Numbered from the stretch's first letter, positions 34,483 through 43,868 are shown. The stretch is DNA of 64,000 bases from Bacillaceae bacterium OF18-1A (GCA_027694045.1 JAQEWB010000003.1:83534-147533), one strand, 5' to 3'. Translations and numbers: made by a program. Notes: a model not told the origin generated them from the letters alone.

Positions 34483-37158
34483 ATGAAACGAATAGATCTC
34501 ATTTTTAACGCAATACAAGAAGGAAATTATACAGAAGGTGTAACCGCATCAGAACTTGCTACCCTGTTGCAACTAGATCGTGCCAATGTAAGTAGTGATT
34601 TGAACAAACTTGTAAAAGATAAAAGATTATTAAAAACAAGTACACGCCCTGTTCGTTTTTATATAGAAATGAACAATTCATTGGAAACGCATTCAAAAGA
34701 CAGTACTTCATTAGATACATTTGCAACTGAAAATACAAGCCTTAAAATCGCAATTGAAAAAGCGAAAGCTTCTATTCTCTATCCTCCAAATGGGATGCAT
34801 ACTTTACTATTAGGAGAAACTGGGGTCGGAAAATCTATGTTCGCTTCTTTAATGCACGAATATGCAATTGAAGTTGAACAACTCAAAAAAAATGCACCCT
34901 TTATCGTCTTTAACTGTGCGGATTATGCGAACAATCCACAATTACTACTTGGACAGTTATTCGGGATAAAAAAAGGAGCTTACACAGGTGCAAGCGATCA
35001 AAAAGGATTAATTGAAAAAGCGCATGAAGGAATTCTTTTCTTAGATGAAGTACATCGCCTTCCTCCAGAAGGACAAGAAATGCTTTTCACCTTTATTGAC
35101 CGCGGAGTATATCGCCGCCTTGGAGAAACAGAAAATGAACGGAAAGCGCAAGTATTAATTATTACTGCTACGACAGAAGAACCAAATTCATTTTTATTAA
35201 AAACTTTTACAAGACGTATTCCGATGACCGTCACACTTCCACCACTTCGTGAGCGCACACATAAAGAACGCTTTGCTTTACTACAGCTATTCTTTACGAA
35301 TGAAGCAATTCGTCTTAGAAAAGAGATTCATGTTAGTCCAAATGCAATGCGTGCTTTCGTCTTTTACAATTGCCCTAATAACATCGGTCAATTAAAAACA
35401 GACGTACAAATTGCTTGTGCAAAAGCGTATTCCGATTTTGTAACAAAAAAACGTGACTCAGTCTATGTTTCAAGTACAGATTTACCGTGGTATATGAAAG
35501 AAGGACTATTTATCGAAAGAAAAAGCCGCCATCTATACCAAATACCGAATGAAACATTTGTATTTACGGGAGAAGAAGGTTGGAGTCAACATAAAACAGA
35601 AGATGAAAAACGCTCTTCTATTTACGACTATATTGATTATAAGTATGAAGAACTTCAAGCACGTGGCATTGAAGAGGAAGAATTAGAATTATTAATCGAA
35701 AATGATATTCAAAGCTTTTTCGTACAATATTTTAACCAAATGTCAAAAAAGACAGGTCATGAAAATGTTTTTAAAATTGTTGACCGTAATATCGTTTCTG
35801 TATGTGAAAAAATTGCAGAACTTGCTGAAAAACATTTATCTAAGACATTTGATGAAAAAGTATTTCTCGCTTTAAGTTTACATGTACAGACAACTCTACA
35901 ACGTTTACAGGGTGGGAAACAAATTCACCACCCACAACTAAATCAAATTCGTACGAAATATAAAGAAGCTTTTTCTGTAGCTATGCAATGTATTCAACTA
36001 TTAGAGGAAGAATTACAAATAACAATGCCGATTGATGAAGCAGGATTTTTAACAATGTTCTTCGTTGTTGACCCAATTCCTGCCTCACAAACAGAAGTAA
36101 AAGTATTAATATTAGCACACGGTAATGGTATCGCAACAGAAATGGCAAACGTCGCAAACGAGCTTCTCGGTATTGAAGAAGTAACTGGTATTGATATGCC
36201 ATTACACGAATCACCGAAAGACTTCTTAGAACGTGTCAAAGTGTATATGAAAACACTACAAAATGTAAATGGACTTCTCTTACTTGTTGATATGGGGTCG
36301 CTCGCTTACATCGGTGACATATTAGAGACAGAATTCAAAATTCCTGTACGCGTTCTTTCTATGACAAGCACACCGCACGTATTAGAAGCAGCCCGAAAAG
36401 CTCAGCTCGGTTATTCATTAGACGCACTATATGAAACAGTGAAGAACTTAACACCGTTTTACTTAAACGTACAAGAAGAAAAGAAAAAGCCTCTCTCTCC
36501 AATGAAATCTGTTATTTTAACAGCTTGTTTAACTGGCGAAGGAAGTGCTTTAGCGATTCAAAAAATGTTAGAGAACTATTTACGATTTGATAAAGAATTA
36601 ATTGAAATTATTCCGATTAGTATCGTCCATGAAAAAGACTTAACGAAAATGATTGAGAACATAAAAAAAGAGCGCAATATCATTTGTATCGTCACAAATT
36701 TCGATGTACAAGTACCATGCTTAACATATCATTTCCAAGACATTGTAAACTACACAGCTATTCAACCAATTCAAGAATTAATTACGTACGAAGAAACATA
36801 TGCAAAAATGGCTGATATTCTTGAACAACAAATGCAGCGTAACGACGGAGCATTACTCATCAAAACAATCCGTTATGCATTAAATACAATTCAAGAACTT
36901 ATTTCCTTACAGCTAACTCCTGATAGTTTAATGGGCGTTATTTTGCATATGAGCTGTATGGTCGACCGTCTTCAAAAAGGAGAAAGTCTTCTTCCTCACC
37001 CTGATAAAGAGAAGCGAAGACAAGATGAATACTGGATGTATATGAAAGTGAAAAAAGCATTGCAACCGATTGAACATACATTTGAAATACAAATACCTGA
37101 TGACGAAGTATTTTACGTTATGGACTTCTTTATTAAAAATCAACCTATTAAAAATTAG
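34483..37158 (+). CDS. LevR-type sigma-54 activator with PRD and PTS EIIA/EIIB-like domains
   Basis: 891 aa. Order of domains: N-terminal HTH (1-65), AAA+ sigma-54 activator (about 90-330) with Walker A GETGVGKS, the sigma-54-contacting loop GAYTGA (GAFTGA family) and Walker B GILFLDEVHRL; PRD1 (about 440-530); mannose-type EIIA (about 545-665; LILAHGNGIATEMA with the likely phospho-His); an EIIB-like segment with Cys in LTACLTGEGSA (about 680); PRD2 (about 785-885). Family knowledge: LevR-type proteins activate sigma-54 PTS operons and are switched by PTS phosphorylation. The only sigma-54 box I found in the window precedes the chbBCAFG-like operon at 43.5 kb, the likely target. Confidence 0.9.
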   Translation: MKRIDLIFNAIQEGNYTEGVTASELATLLQLDRANVSSDLNKLVKDKRLLKTSTRPVRFYIEMNNSLETHSKDSTSLDTFATENTSLKIAIEKAKASILYPPNGMHTLLLGETGVGKSMFASLMHEYAIEVEQLKKNAPFIVFNCADYANNPQLLLGQLFGIKKGAYTGASDQKGLIEKAHEGILFLDEVHRLPPEGQEMLFTFIDRGVYRRLGETENERKAQVLIITATTEEPNSFLLKTFTRRIPMTVTLPPLRERTHKERFALLQLFFTNEAIRLRKEIHVSPNAMRAFVFYNCPNNIGQLKTDVQIACAKAYSDFVTKKRDSVYVSSTDLPWYMKEGLFIERKSRHLYQIPNETFVFTGEEGWSQHKTEDEKRSSIYDYIDYKYEELQARGIEEEELELLIENDIQSFFVQYFNQMSKKTGHENVFKIVDRNIVSVCEKIAELAEKHLSKTFDEKVFLALSLHVQTTLQRLQGGKQIHHPQLNQIRTKYKEAFSVAMQCIQLLEEELQITMPIDEAGFLTMFFVVDPIPASQTEVKVLILAHGNGIATEMANVANELLGIEEVTGIDMPLHESPKDFLERVKVYMKTLQNVNGLLLLVDMGSLAYIGDILETEFKIPVRVLSMTSTPHVLEAARKAQLGYSLDALYETVKNLTPFYLNVQEEKKKPLSPMKSVILTACLTGEGSALAIQKMLENYLRFDKELIEIIPISIVHEKDLTKMIENIKKERNIICIVTNFDVQVPCLTYHFQDIVNYTAIQPIQELITYEETYAKMADILEQQMQRNDGALLIKTIRYALNTIQELISLQLTPDSLMGVILHMSCMVDRLQKGESLLPHPDKEKRRQDEYWMYMKVKKALQPIEHTFEIQIPDDEVFYVMDFFIKNQPIKN

Positions 37159-37172
37159 ACTAGACGATTTTT

Positions 37173-37270
37173 AAATATATCGATCGTAGCTCATCAAATT
37201 ATATCAGCGATTTTTTCAATATATCGGCGCAACTCAAATTATATCAGCGATTTTCCAGATATATCGATTT
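37173..37270 (+). repeat. 20-bp-period intergenic repeat array, copy B
   Basis: Units ATATCAGCGATTTTTTCAAT, ATATCGGCGCAACTCAAATT, ATATCAGCGATTTTCCAGAT and ATATCGATTT (37201-37270), preceded by an irregular unit. Same alternation of ATTT and CAACT units as the 3691-3800 array. Confidence 0.85.
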
Positions 37271-37309
37271 ACCGACAACAATCGACAAAGCAGCAACTTA
37301 TATACGAAG

Positions 37310-37341
37310 AAAAGGCTGTTCCAAAATATGGACAGCCTTTT
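37310..37341 (-). terminator. Terminator of the CHRD gene
   Basis: AAAAGGCTGT / ACAGCCTTTT stem with extra CC/GG pairs and an A/T loop, between convergent genes. Confidence 0.8.
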
Positions 37342-37344
37342 CCT

Positions 37345-37758
37345 CTATCTCTTTATTTTCCGAATCCGCCCTCGTATTTCCCCTTTTTTGTGCGATTTCG
37401 TATGAACATTTACATATACATTTGCTTGAATGATTTCTTGTAGAAACTGAACAAATGATTTCCCTTGTAATGGCCCCTCGAAATCCTCCAAATTTATTGC
37501 ACCTGTAATGCTTCCTTCATTCAAACTAATGCCTTGCTCTAGCGGACCATATAAATACAAAACAACGGGACCAATTTGAGTAGACTTCCCTAAATGAATT
37601 TGACACGACGTGACTTTCTTTATGTTTTTTAATATGACCCTGTAATGTAACTTCGTTAAATCATCACTAAAAATGAACTCTGCTACCCCATAAGCTTCTG
37701 TATTCACAGGAGGTAGCTCCCTCTTCCCAGTTAACCTAGCGAAGAAATGTGTTGTCAT
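37345..37758 (-). CDS. CHRD-domain protein
   Basis: 137 aa forming one CHRD domain: FFARLTGKRELPPVNTEAYG at the start, FSDDLTKLHYRVILKNIKKV, then QIHLGKSTQIGPVVLYLY and the ending VYVNVHTKSHKKGEIRGRI. The pattern Q-(I/V)-H-x-(G/A) and N-V-H-(T/S)-x-x-x-x-x-G-E-I-R-G is diagnostic. Family knowledge: named after chordin; bacterial roles are unknown. No signal peptide is visible, so it may be cytoplasmic. A dispersed repeat lies directly upstream. Confidence 0.88.
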   Translation of the reverse strand: MTTHFFARLTGKRELPPVNTEAYGVAEFIFSDDLTKLHYRVILKNIKKVTSCQIHLGKSTQIGPVVLYLYGPLEQGISLNEGSITGAINLEDFEGPLQGKSFVQFLQEIIQANVYVNVHTKSHKKGEIRGRIRKIKR

Positions 37759-37773
37759 ACAGGCATTCTCCTC

Positions 37774-37830
37774 ACATAAAGTGAAACTTTAATCAGTGGG
37801 GTTTTCTTAATTCCCCGCTACTCGTAAAAG
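37774..37830 (+). repeat. bcr-type dispersed repeat, short copy
   Basis: CATAAAGTGAAACTTTAATC, then AGTGGGGTTTTCTTAATTCC; shares its first 20 bases with the long copy at 31.68 kb. Confidence 0.75.
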
Positions 37831-38007
37831 CAAAATACATTCCCCAGCACCACTTCTACTACTTTATGGTTTAGACATAATCATTTATGACTTTTTCAAT
37901 TTTTAATTCCTACAAAAAAATTCACAGAATCTTTACATTGAAATCGTTTCTTTTCTTTTAATCTCCCTTGTATAATGCACTTAGAAAAACATTATCCGGA
38001 GGTTATC

Positions 38008-39189
38008 TTGATAAATAAAAAATACACTTTTCAAACATTATTAGAAATTTTTCTAGTCTCATTTAAATTAGGCATTACTTCATTTGGTGGTCCTGTCGCC
38101 CATCTAGGTTATTTCCACCACGAATACGTACAAAAAAGAAAATGGATGGATGAAAAAAGTTACGGTGATTTAGTCGCACTATGTCAATTCCTCCCTGGCC
38201 CTGCTAGCAGTCAAGTCGGTATGGGAATTGGATTATTACGAGGTGGACTATTAGGATCCATCGTTTCATGGATTGGATTTACGCTTCCATCTGTTCTCGT
38301 TTTAGTTTTATTCGCTTCACTTTTTAGCCAATTTGAACTTGGAAGTACAGGATGGATTCACGGATTGAAGCTTGTAGCAGTCGCTATTGTCGCTCATGCA
38401 ATATGGGGAATGGCACAAAAGTTAACGCCAGACCGAAATCGGGCAACGATCGCTATTGTAACTGCCGCAATCGCCTTATTATGGCCAAGTAGCTGGACAC
38501 AAATTATTCTCATTGTATGCTCTAGTTTTATCGGTTGGTTTTTATATCGCTCCCAACCAATTACCCAATCTCAAACGATAAAAGTACCTATTTCAAAAAT
38601 AGTGGCAGCTTCTTGTCTCATCTTATTCTTCGGACTGTTACTGCTGCTACCAATGTTAAGACCATTCTCATATTACATCTCTTTATTTGATAGTTTCTAT
38701 CGCTCTGGTGCACTAGTTTTCGGAGGCGGGCACGTTGTACTTCCCCTTCTTGAGAGCGAGTTCGTACAAAATGGAATGATGACGAAAGAACAATTTTTAG
38801 CTGGATACGGATTAACACAAGCAGTACCAGGTCCTCTCTTCACATTCGCTTCTTATATTGGATTTGTGTTAAATGGAACTGCCGGAGCAGTAATCGCTAC
38901 AATCGCAATCTTTCTCCCCGCCTTCTTGCTCGTTATCGGTGTTTTACCATTTTGGGACAGTGTAAGAAAAGTACCCGTTATACAAGGCGCCCTACTTGGT
39001 GTGAACGCCGCAGTTGTCGGTATTTTACTTGCAGCTTTTTATGATCCAATTTGGACGAGTACAATTATGAATTCTGTAGATTTCGTCTTTGCTTCTCTTC
39101 TATTTTGTTTACTAGCTTTTTGGAAAACACCACCTTGGGTTATCGTTATACTCGGGGCCTTTGGCGGATATGTTTTATCCATTTTGTAA
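38008..39189 (+). CDS. chrA: ChrA chromate ion transporter (two-domain form)
   Basis: 393 aa from TTG 38008, chosen because GGAGG lies six bases upstream. Two homologous halves: FKLGITSFGGPVAHLGYF and LCQFLPGPASSQVGMGIG in the first, GALVFGGGHVVLPLLESEFV and YGLTQAVPGPLFTFASYIG in the second; the repeated G-G-x-H/V...P-G-P pattern is the CHR signature. About ten spans. Family knowledge: exports chromate, with sulfate-linked exchange proposed; many chromosomal copies have no proven resistance role. No chrR- or chrB-like regulator is near. A TATAAT box lies about 35 bp before the start. Confidence 0.9.
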   Translation: MINKKYTFQTLLEIFLVSFKLGITSFGGPVAHLGYFHHEYVQKRKWMDEKSYGDLVALCQFLPGPASSQVGMGIGLLRGGLLGSIVSWIGFTLPSVLVLVLFASLFSQFELGSTGWIHGLKLVAVAIVAHAIWGMAQKLTPDRNRATIAIVTAAIALLWPSSWTQIILIVCSSFIGWFLYRSQPITQSQTIKVPISKIVAASCLILFFGLLLLLPMLRPFSYYISLFDSFYRSGALVFGGGHVVLPLLESEFVQNGMMTKEQFLAGYGLTQAVPGPLFTFASYIGFVLNGTAGAVIATIAIFLPAFLLVIGVLPFWDSVRKVPVIQGALLGVNAAVVGILLAAFYDPIWTSTIMNSVDFVFASLLFCLLAFWKTPPWVIVILGAFGGYVLSIL

Positions 39190-39195
39190 ATAAAA

Positions 39196-39226
39196 AAAAC
39201 GACGGCATTATGCAGCCGTCGTTTTT
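39196..39226. terminator. Bidirectional terminator between chrA and the PTS operon
   Basis: AAAACGACGGC / GCCGTCGTTTT stem with an ATTATGCA loop between convergent genes. Confidence 0.9.
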
Positions 39227-39229
39227 CTT

Positions 39230-39934
39230 TTAAAACTTCACAAGCTCTATTCCCTCAGGCAACTCACTCTCTGTTAAAATGCGCAATTCTTTCACGCGAT
39301 CCATTACGTAAGATGAGCGTTTCACGAGCTCTGGATCAATATAAGCTGGATGAACCATAATTTCTACCGATTGTCCATCTTTCACACGTTCTCTTAACTT
39401 CTTGAAATAATCTTCTGTCACACCATCCGCATAAAAATCACTGTAAAATACATCAGTAAATGGGCGCACAGCTCTCTCTTCCTCGCAGCGACGAATCGGA
39501 ACGTTATATTTACTCGCTAATCTCTCAAGAACGTCATGTAAAAGCGGTAATCCGTGCACATGATGATGACTATCTAAATGGGTTGGTGTTAATCCGTAAG
39601 ATAAAAACTTCTCAATTTGAGCAGTCCATTCTCTCTCAACTTCTTCTGGATCTATATTTCCTTCCCTTACAACGCTTTGTTTATGAAACGATCCGTCTTT
39701 CCCGACAAGTGATGGTACGTCCTGTAAAAGCGGTCTCCCCGTCGTTAATACGAGATGAACTCCTATCCCTAACGTTTTATGCTCGTTCGCTAAATGAACA
39801 GCGTGCTCTGTCCCTGGCATATTCATCATCATCGTCGTTGAATTGACAAGTCCATTTATATGTCCATCAATAATGCCATAATTTGTCCCTTCTGTAAGAC
39901 CGAAATCATCTGCATTTACAATTAACTTAATCAC
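39230..39934 (-). CDS. chbG: ChbG/YdjC-type chitooligosaccharide deacetylase
   Basis: 234 aa: [20 protein letters not shown] (metal-binding Asp pair), [35 protein letters not shown] (metal-binding His) and [14 protein letters not shown]. Family knowledge: ChbG removes one acetyl group from chitobiose-6-phosphate so that the phospho-glycosidase can cut it. Last gene of the chbBCAFG-like operon, 45 bp after chbF. Its presence suggests N,N'-diacetylchitobiose rather than plain cellobiose as the substrate. Confidence 0.87.
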   Translation of the reverse strand: MIKLIVNADDFGLTEGTNYGIIDGHINGLVNSTTMMMNMPGTEHAVHLANEHKTLGIGVHLVLTTGRPLLQDVPSLVGKDGSFHKQSVVREGNIDPEEVEREWTAQIEKFLSYGLTPTHLDSHHHVHGLPLLHDVLERLASKYNVPIRRCEEERAVRPFTDVFYSDFYADGVTEDYFKKLRERVKDGQSVEIMVHPAYIDPELVKRSSYVMDRVKELRILTESELPEGIELVKF

Positions 39935-39979
39935 CGCAATACCTCCTTAATAAAAAAAGCGGGCTAAATAGCGCCGCTT

Positions 39980-41305
39980 TTACTTTTCTACTTTTTTGAA
40001 GAACTGTGGAAGATATTCTTTATGCGCTTCCAACATTTCATCTAAAATTTGTTTTGCAACTGTATCTGATGGTACAAGTGGATTAATAGTCATAGCAAGC
40101 AGCGCTTTATGATAATCCCCTGTAACAGCAGCTTCAATTGTTGTACGCTCAAATGATTTAATTTGCTGTACTAGGCCGCGAACTGGTACTGGAAGATCTC
40201 CAACTGCAATTGGTTTTGGACCTTCTTTTGTAATAATACAGTTTACTTCAACAGCAGAATCATGTGGTAAGCTTGCAATTGCACCATTGTTTCGTGTATT
40301 AACAGGCTGGATATCACCTTTATTATTGTAAATAGACGTAATTAAGCTACATGCTGCATCACTGTAATAAGCTCCGCCACGTTTTTCTAATTGTGGTGGT
40401 TTAATATCTAAATTCGGGTCTTTATATAACTCGAATAAATCGTCTTCCAATTGTTTTACTACTTCTGCACGTGTGCCTTTTTCGATTGAAGCTTCTTTCT
40501 CTTCTTCTAACATTTCACGTGTTTTGTAGTAATAACGATGGTATGGACATGGAATTGCACGAAGACCGCGAATAAAGTCTGGCTCCCAGTTAAGCGCTGC
40601 AATATTTTCCATCGTAATTTGCTTTTCTGGATCTGTTACAAGCTCTAACACACGATCCATTACACTTACACCATCTAAGTATACATCTAATCCGTATACC
40701 ATGTGATTTAAACCTGCGAAATCAACTTGGACACGACTTGCATCTACTTCAAGTAATCTCGCAAGACCCATGCGAATTCCGATTGGAACGTTACATAGAC
40801 CAACTACTCTTTGAATATTTGTATAACGAAGGACAGCTTCCGTTACCATACCAGCCGGATTTGCGAAGTTAATTAACCATGCATTTGGACAAAGCTCCTC
40901 CATGTCCTTACAAATATCTAAAATAACAGGAATCGTTCTCAATGCTTTGAATAACCCACCAGGACCGTTCGTTTCCTGACCAATTACATCATACTTTAAC
41001 GGAATCGATTCATCTTTTGCACGTGCTTCTAATAAACCTACGCGAAGTTGCGTTGTTACGAAATCAGCATCTTTTAACGCTGCACGGCGATCAAGTGTTA
41101 AATGTACCTCAATCGGTAAACCTGATTTTTTCACCATACGTTTCGCTAAATTACCAACGATTTCTAACTTTTCTTTTCCTTCTTCAATATCTACTAACCA
41201 AATTTCACGAACAGGAAGCTCATCATAACGTTTAATAAATCCTTCAATTAACTCTGGTGTATAACTAGATCCACCACCAATTGTAGCAATTTTAATTCCA
41301 GTCAT
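39980..41305 (-). CDS. chbF: GH4 6-phospho-beta-glucosidase/chitobiase
   Basis: 441 aa GH4 enzyme: NAD-binding KIATIGGGSSYTPELIEGFI, the metal-ligand Cys in VVGLCNVPIG (about 169) and His in FAGLNHMVYG, and substrate-phosphate segment RVGLLEARAKDESIPLKYDV. It needs NAD and a divalent metal and hydrolyses the 6-phospho disaccharide made by the PTS. The stop is followed by chbG; the start overlaps neither neighbour but is only 3 bp from the chbA stop, so the genes are co-transcribed. Confidence 0.93.
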   Translation of the reverse strand: MTGIKIATIGGGSSYTPELIEGFIKRYDELPVREIWLVDIEEGKEKLEIVGNLAKRMVKKSGLPIEVHLTLDRRAALKDADFVTTQLRVGLLEARAKDESIPLKYDVIGQETNGPGGLFKALRTIPVILDICKDMEELCPNAWLINFANPAGMVTEAVLRYTNIQRVVGLCNVPIGIRMGLARLLEVDASRVQVDFAGLNHMVYGLDVYLDGVSVMDRVLELVTDPEKQITMENIAALNWEPDFIRGLRAIPCPYHRYYYKTREMLEEEKEASIEKGTRAEVVKQLEDDLFELYKDPNLDIKPPQLEKRGGAYYSDAACSLITSIYNNKGDIQPVNTRNNGAIASLPHDSAVEVNCIITKEGPKPIAVGDLPVPVRGLVQQIKSFERTTIEAAVTGDYHKALLAMTINPLVPSDTVAKQILDEMLEAHKEYLPQFFKKVEK

Positions 41306-41308
41306 CCT

Positions 41309-41632
41309 TTATTCCCCTTTCGCTTCCACTTTTTTATAAAGGTCGATAAATTCTGCTGCTAACTCTTTTACTGTAATTGCATTCATTAAATGATCTTGTG
41401 CGTGAATGAGAAGAACACTAATCTCTGTTTTTTCTCCTCTTGCTTCCGATTGTATGAGCTCTGTTTGGAAATGATGTGCTTCATTAATCGCTTCTTTCGC
41501 CTTTACCATTGCCTCATCTGCTTCTACCATTTTCCCCTGTTTCGCAAATTGAAGTGCCTCCATCGCAAAGCTTCGTGCATTACCGCTATTTAAAATTAAT
41601 TGGAATGGAATTTGTTCTGCTGTAGTCATCAT
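41309..41632 (-). CDS. chbA: PTS EIIA, lactose/cellobiose/chitobiose family
   Basis: 107 aa, all helical: FQLILNSGNARSFAMEALQF, KAKEAINEAHHFQTELIQSE (His), and [19 protein letters not shown], whose first His (about residue 79) is the phosphorylated one. It passes phosphate from HPr to EIIB. Located between chbC and chbF, but separated from chbC by 183 bp with a strong hairpin. A close paralogue lies at 45150-45467. Confidence 0.92.
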   Translation of the reverse strand: MMTTAEQIPFQLILNSGNARSFAMEALQFAKQGKMVEADEAMVKAKEAINEAHHFQTELIQSEARGEKTEISVLLIHAQDHLMNAITVKELAAEFIDLYKKVEAKGE

Positions 41633-41773
41633 AATTACCGCCCTCTCTATTATGGTTCAACCGATTTACATACCCCTTCAGTTTGAACATGTCTATTAAA
41701 TTATTATTTTATGAATGATAGTTTGGTGTTCTTGTAGATGCTTTTCATCTTTTTGAACATGATATAAAGGTAT

Positions 41774-41807
41774 TTGTTCTCACAGACAATACTGTCTGTG
41801 AGAACAA
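41774..41807. other. Strong intercistronic hairpin between chbC and chbA
   Basis: Perfect 15-bp inverted repeat TTGTTCTCACAGACA / TGTCTGTGAGAACAA with a 4-nt loop. No T-run follows on the minus strand, so it is probably an mRNA-stability or processing element rather than a terminator. Confidence 0.7.
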
Positions 41808-41815
41808 TCTTTATG

Positions 41816-43123
41816 TTACATAGGTACAGAGTTGTTATTTCCTTGTGCTGCTGCTTTTTCAGTACGAACAACTGAACGGTCACATAACACAACGAATGGA
41901 TAATAGATTACCATCGCAATTACAAAGTTGAATAACTGTAGAATTGCCCCTGAAAGATGTCCACCTGTTACAAGATAACCACTAATAATTGGTGGTGTTG
42001 CCCATGGAATCATCGCAACTGTTTTTGGTACCCAACCAATAGATATAGCTGTATAAGAAGTAATTACTAATACAATTGGTGTTAGGATAAACGGTAAGAA
42101 TAAAATTGGATTTAAAATAATTGGTGTACCAAATATTACTGGTTCGTTAATATTGAATGCACCTGGTCCAATCGATAAGCGAGATACACCGCGTAATTGT
42201 GCACTTTTTGCTACAAGTAATACAACAACTAAGAATGCTAATGTCGCACCAGAACCACCAAGATATACGAAAGTATCAAAGAATGGTTTTGTAACAATGT
42301 TTGGAACATCAAATGCAGATGTACCACCTTGGAATAACTTCATGTTTTTCTCTAATGCCGGTAAGTATAATGGCTCAATAATACCACCAACGATATTCGG
42401 GCCATGTAAACCGAAGAACCAAAGAAGATGAACAAGTAATACAATGACAATCGCACTTGGTAACGTACCTGCTAAGCTTTGTAGTGGTACTTGAATCGTA
42501 TTAAAGATAAATTCATGAACACTTGTACCAGCTAATTTTACTGCTAATTGAATACCTGCAACTGCTGTTAAGATAACCAATGCAGGAACTACAGCCGCGA
42601 AAGATCTTAAAACTGCCGGTGGTACTCCATCAGGCATTTTAAATGTAATTTCTCTTTGTACAAAGAAACGGAATACTTCAGTAACAAGGAGTGCTACGAT
42701 AATTGCTACGAATAACCCTTGTGCACCTGTCCAAGCTAAGTTCAATCCGCCTTCTTTCGGTGTTGTTGGTGTAAGAATAATTAACGCACCAAATGAAATA
42801 ATACCTGCTGACAAACCATCAACGCCGTAAGATTTTGCTAAGTTATAACTTGTTGTAAATGCTATGATTAGTGCTAGAATCGCGAAAGAACCAGTCCACA
42901 TTCCAGCGCCAACTTGTTTCCACGTTTCACCAAACAAACCTTTCATGAAATCTTGGAAAGCTTCAGACGGAAAACCATTAATTAATGATGCAAGTGCACC
43001 AACTAAAATAAGTGGCATAACTGCAATAAATCCATCACGAATCGCAGCTAAGTGACGTTGCGATCCGATTTTACCAGCGACAGGAACAATATACTTCTCC
43101 ATAAATGCAATAAACTTTTGCAT
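41816..43123 (-). CDS. chbC: PTS EIIC, cellobiose/chitobiose permease
   Basis: 435 aa, about ten spans: KYIVPVAGKIGSQRHLAAIR, then DGFIAVMPLILVGALASLIN; HLLWFFGLHGPNIVGGIIEP; and FNINEPVIFGTPIILNPILF with the substrate-binding N-E-P motif, all typical of the Lac/chitobiose EIIC superfamily. It imports the disaccharide while it is phosphorylated at C6. It follows chbB by 17 bp; both depend on the sigma-54 promoter. Confidence 0.93.
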   Translation of the reverse strand: MQKFIAFMEKYIVPVAGKIGSQRHLAAIRDGFIAVMPLILVGALASLINGFPSEAFQDFMKGLFGETWKQVGAGMWTGSFAILALIIAFTTSYNLAKSYGVDGLSAGIISFGALIILTPTTPKEGGLNLAWTGAQGLFVAIIVALLVTEVFRFFVQREITFKMPDGVPPAVLRSFAAVVPALVILTAVAGIQLAVKLAGTSVHEFIFNTIQVPLQSLAGTLPSAIVIVLLVHLLWFFGLHGPNIVGGIIEPLYLPALEKNMKLFQGGTSAFDVPNIVTKPFFDTFVYLGGSGATLAFLVVVLLVAKSAQLRGVSRLSIGPGAFNINEPVIFGTPIILNPILFLPFILTPIVLVITSYTAISIGWVPKTVAMIPWATPPIISGYLVTGGHLSGAILQLFNFVIAMVIYYPFVVLCDRSVVRTEKAAAQGNNNSVPM

Positions 43124-43139
43124 TTTGCTTCCCCCCTAA

Positions 43140-43442
43140 TTATTTTTTTAGTGTTAATGCGTGATCTAAAACTGCTTCTCCATTCATCATGCCGTAGTGC
43201 ATCGGATTAATAACATCGATTCCAACGTTCTTCTCGTCGGCAAGCGTTTTCATTGAAGAAAGCATGTAACGAACTTGTGGTCCTAATAATAATACGTCTG
43301 CTTGATCGATATTTGTTTTTACTGCATCCCCAGATACAGCCCAAATCTTTCCTTCTAGACCGCGAGCTTTTGCAGCAGCCTCCATTTTTGTAACTAGTAA
43401 ACTTGTAGACATCCCTGCTGAGCAACATAACAAAATATTCAT
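43140..43442 (-). CDS. chbB: PTS EIIB, lactose/cellobiose/chitobiose family
   Basis: 100 aa: [20 protein letters not shown] with the phospho-Cys at position 6 or 7, then the ending [20 protein letters not shown]. The fold is that of EIIB-Lac/Cel, which transfers phosphate from EIIA to the incoming sugar. First gene of the operon, about 55 bp downstream of the predicted start site of the sigma-54 promoter; GGGGGA precedes the ATG. Confidence 0.93.
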   Translation of the reverse strand: MNILLCCSAGMSTSLLVTKMEAAAKARGLEGKIWAVSGDAVKTNIDQADVLLLGPQVRYMLSSMKTLADEKNVGIDVINPMHYGMMNGEAVLDHALTLKK

Positions 43443-43508
43443 TTATAAATCCCCCTTGTGTAGTATAAAAAATTTATGTGATTTATTTTTCTTTACGCTA
43501 TTTATTAA

Positions 43509-43524
43509 TGCAATTAGCGTGCCA
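43509..43524 (-). promoter_or_regulatory. Sigma-54 (-24/-12) promoter of the chbBCAFG-like operon
   Basis: On the minus strand TGGCAC-GCTAA-TTGCA: an exact match to the sigma-54 core TGGCAC-N5-TTGCA. The predicted start is near 43497, 55 bp before the chbB ATG. The activator is probably the LevR-type protein at 34.5 kb. Confidence 0.88.
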
Positions 43525-43570
43525 ACTTTTTAAAACCACTAAAATCAGCAATTTTTTGAGCACTCCCTTT

Positions 43571-43650
43571 GTGTGTTAACGCTTTCAATTAGTGTGTCAC
43601 GTAAAAAACACACAGTGTGTTATAAAACAACACGCTTTTAACACATAACT
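43571..43650 (-). promoter_or_regulatory. Candidate enhancer repeats and cre-like site upstream of the sigma-54 promoter
   Basis: TGTTAACGCTTTCA (43574-43587) matches the Bacillus cre consensus TGWNANCGNTNNCA at every defined position. Around it are repeated TGTGTT/AACACA motifs: GTGTGTTAAC, AGTGTGTC, the inverted repeat AACACACAGTGTGTT (about 43608-43622) and CAACACGCTTTTAACACAT. These lie 50-125 bp upstream of the -24/-12 box, where LevR-type activators bind. Function is inferred. Confidence 0.6.
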
Positions 43651-43868
43651 GTATGAAAATAGATTAGTGTTTAGTTGTCTAGTTGTATTCAAACAAAAAA
43701 ACACTAAAAAATTTTTTTACGTGAAAATCTAATAAAAAAAATTAAAATATTTTATCCCGATAAAAACGAACTTCTTACGTACACTCTTGTATCCTTTTCT
43801 TTGTCCAATCAAACTCTACTAAATTACATAGAATAGAATAAAGTAAAAGCATTTGAAAGGAGTTTCCT
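43651..43868. other. AT-rich non-coding region before the 63-aa gene
   Basis: About 215 bases that are extremely A/T-rich with A-tracts (AAAAAAACACTAAAAAATTTTTTT), a possible bend between the enhancer region and the divergent small gene. No operator recognised. Confidence 0.4.
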
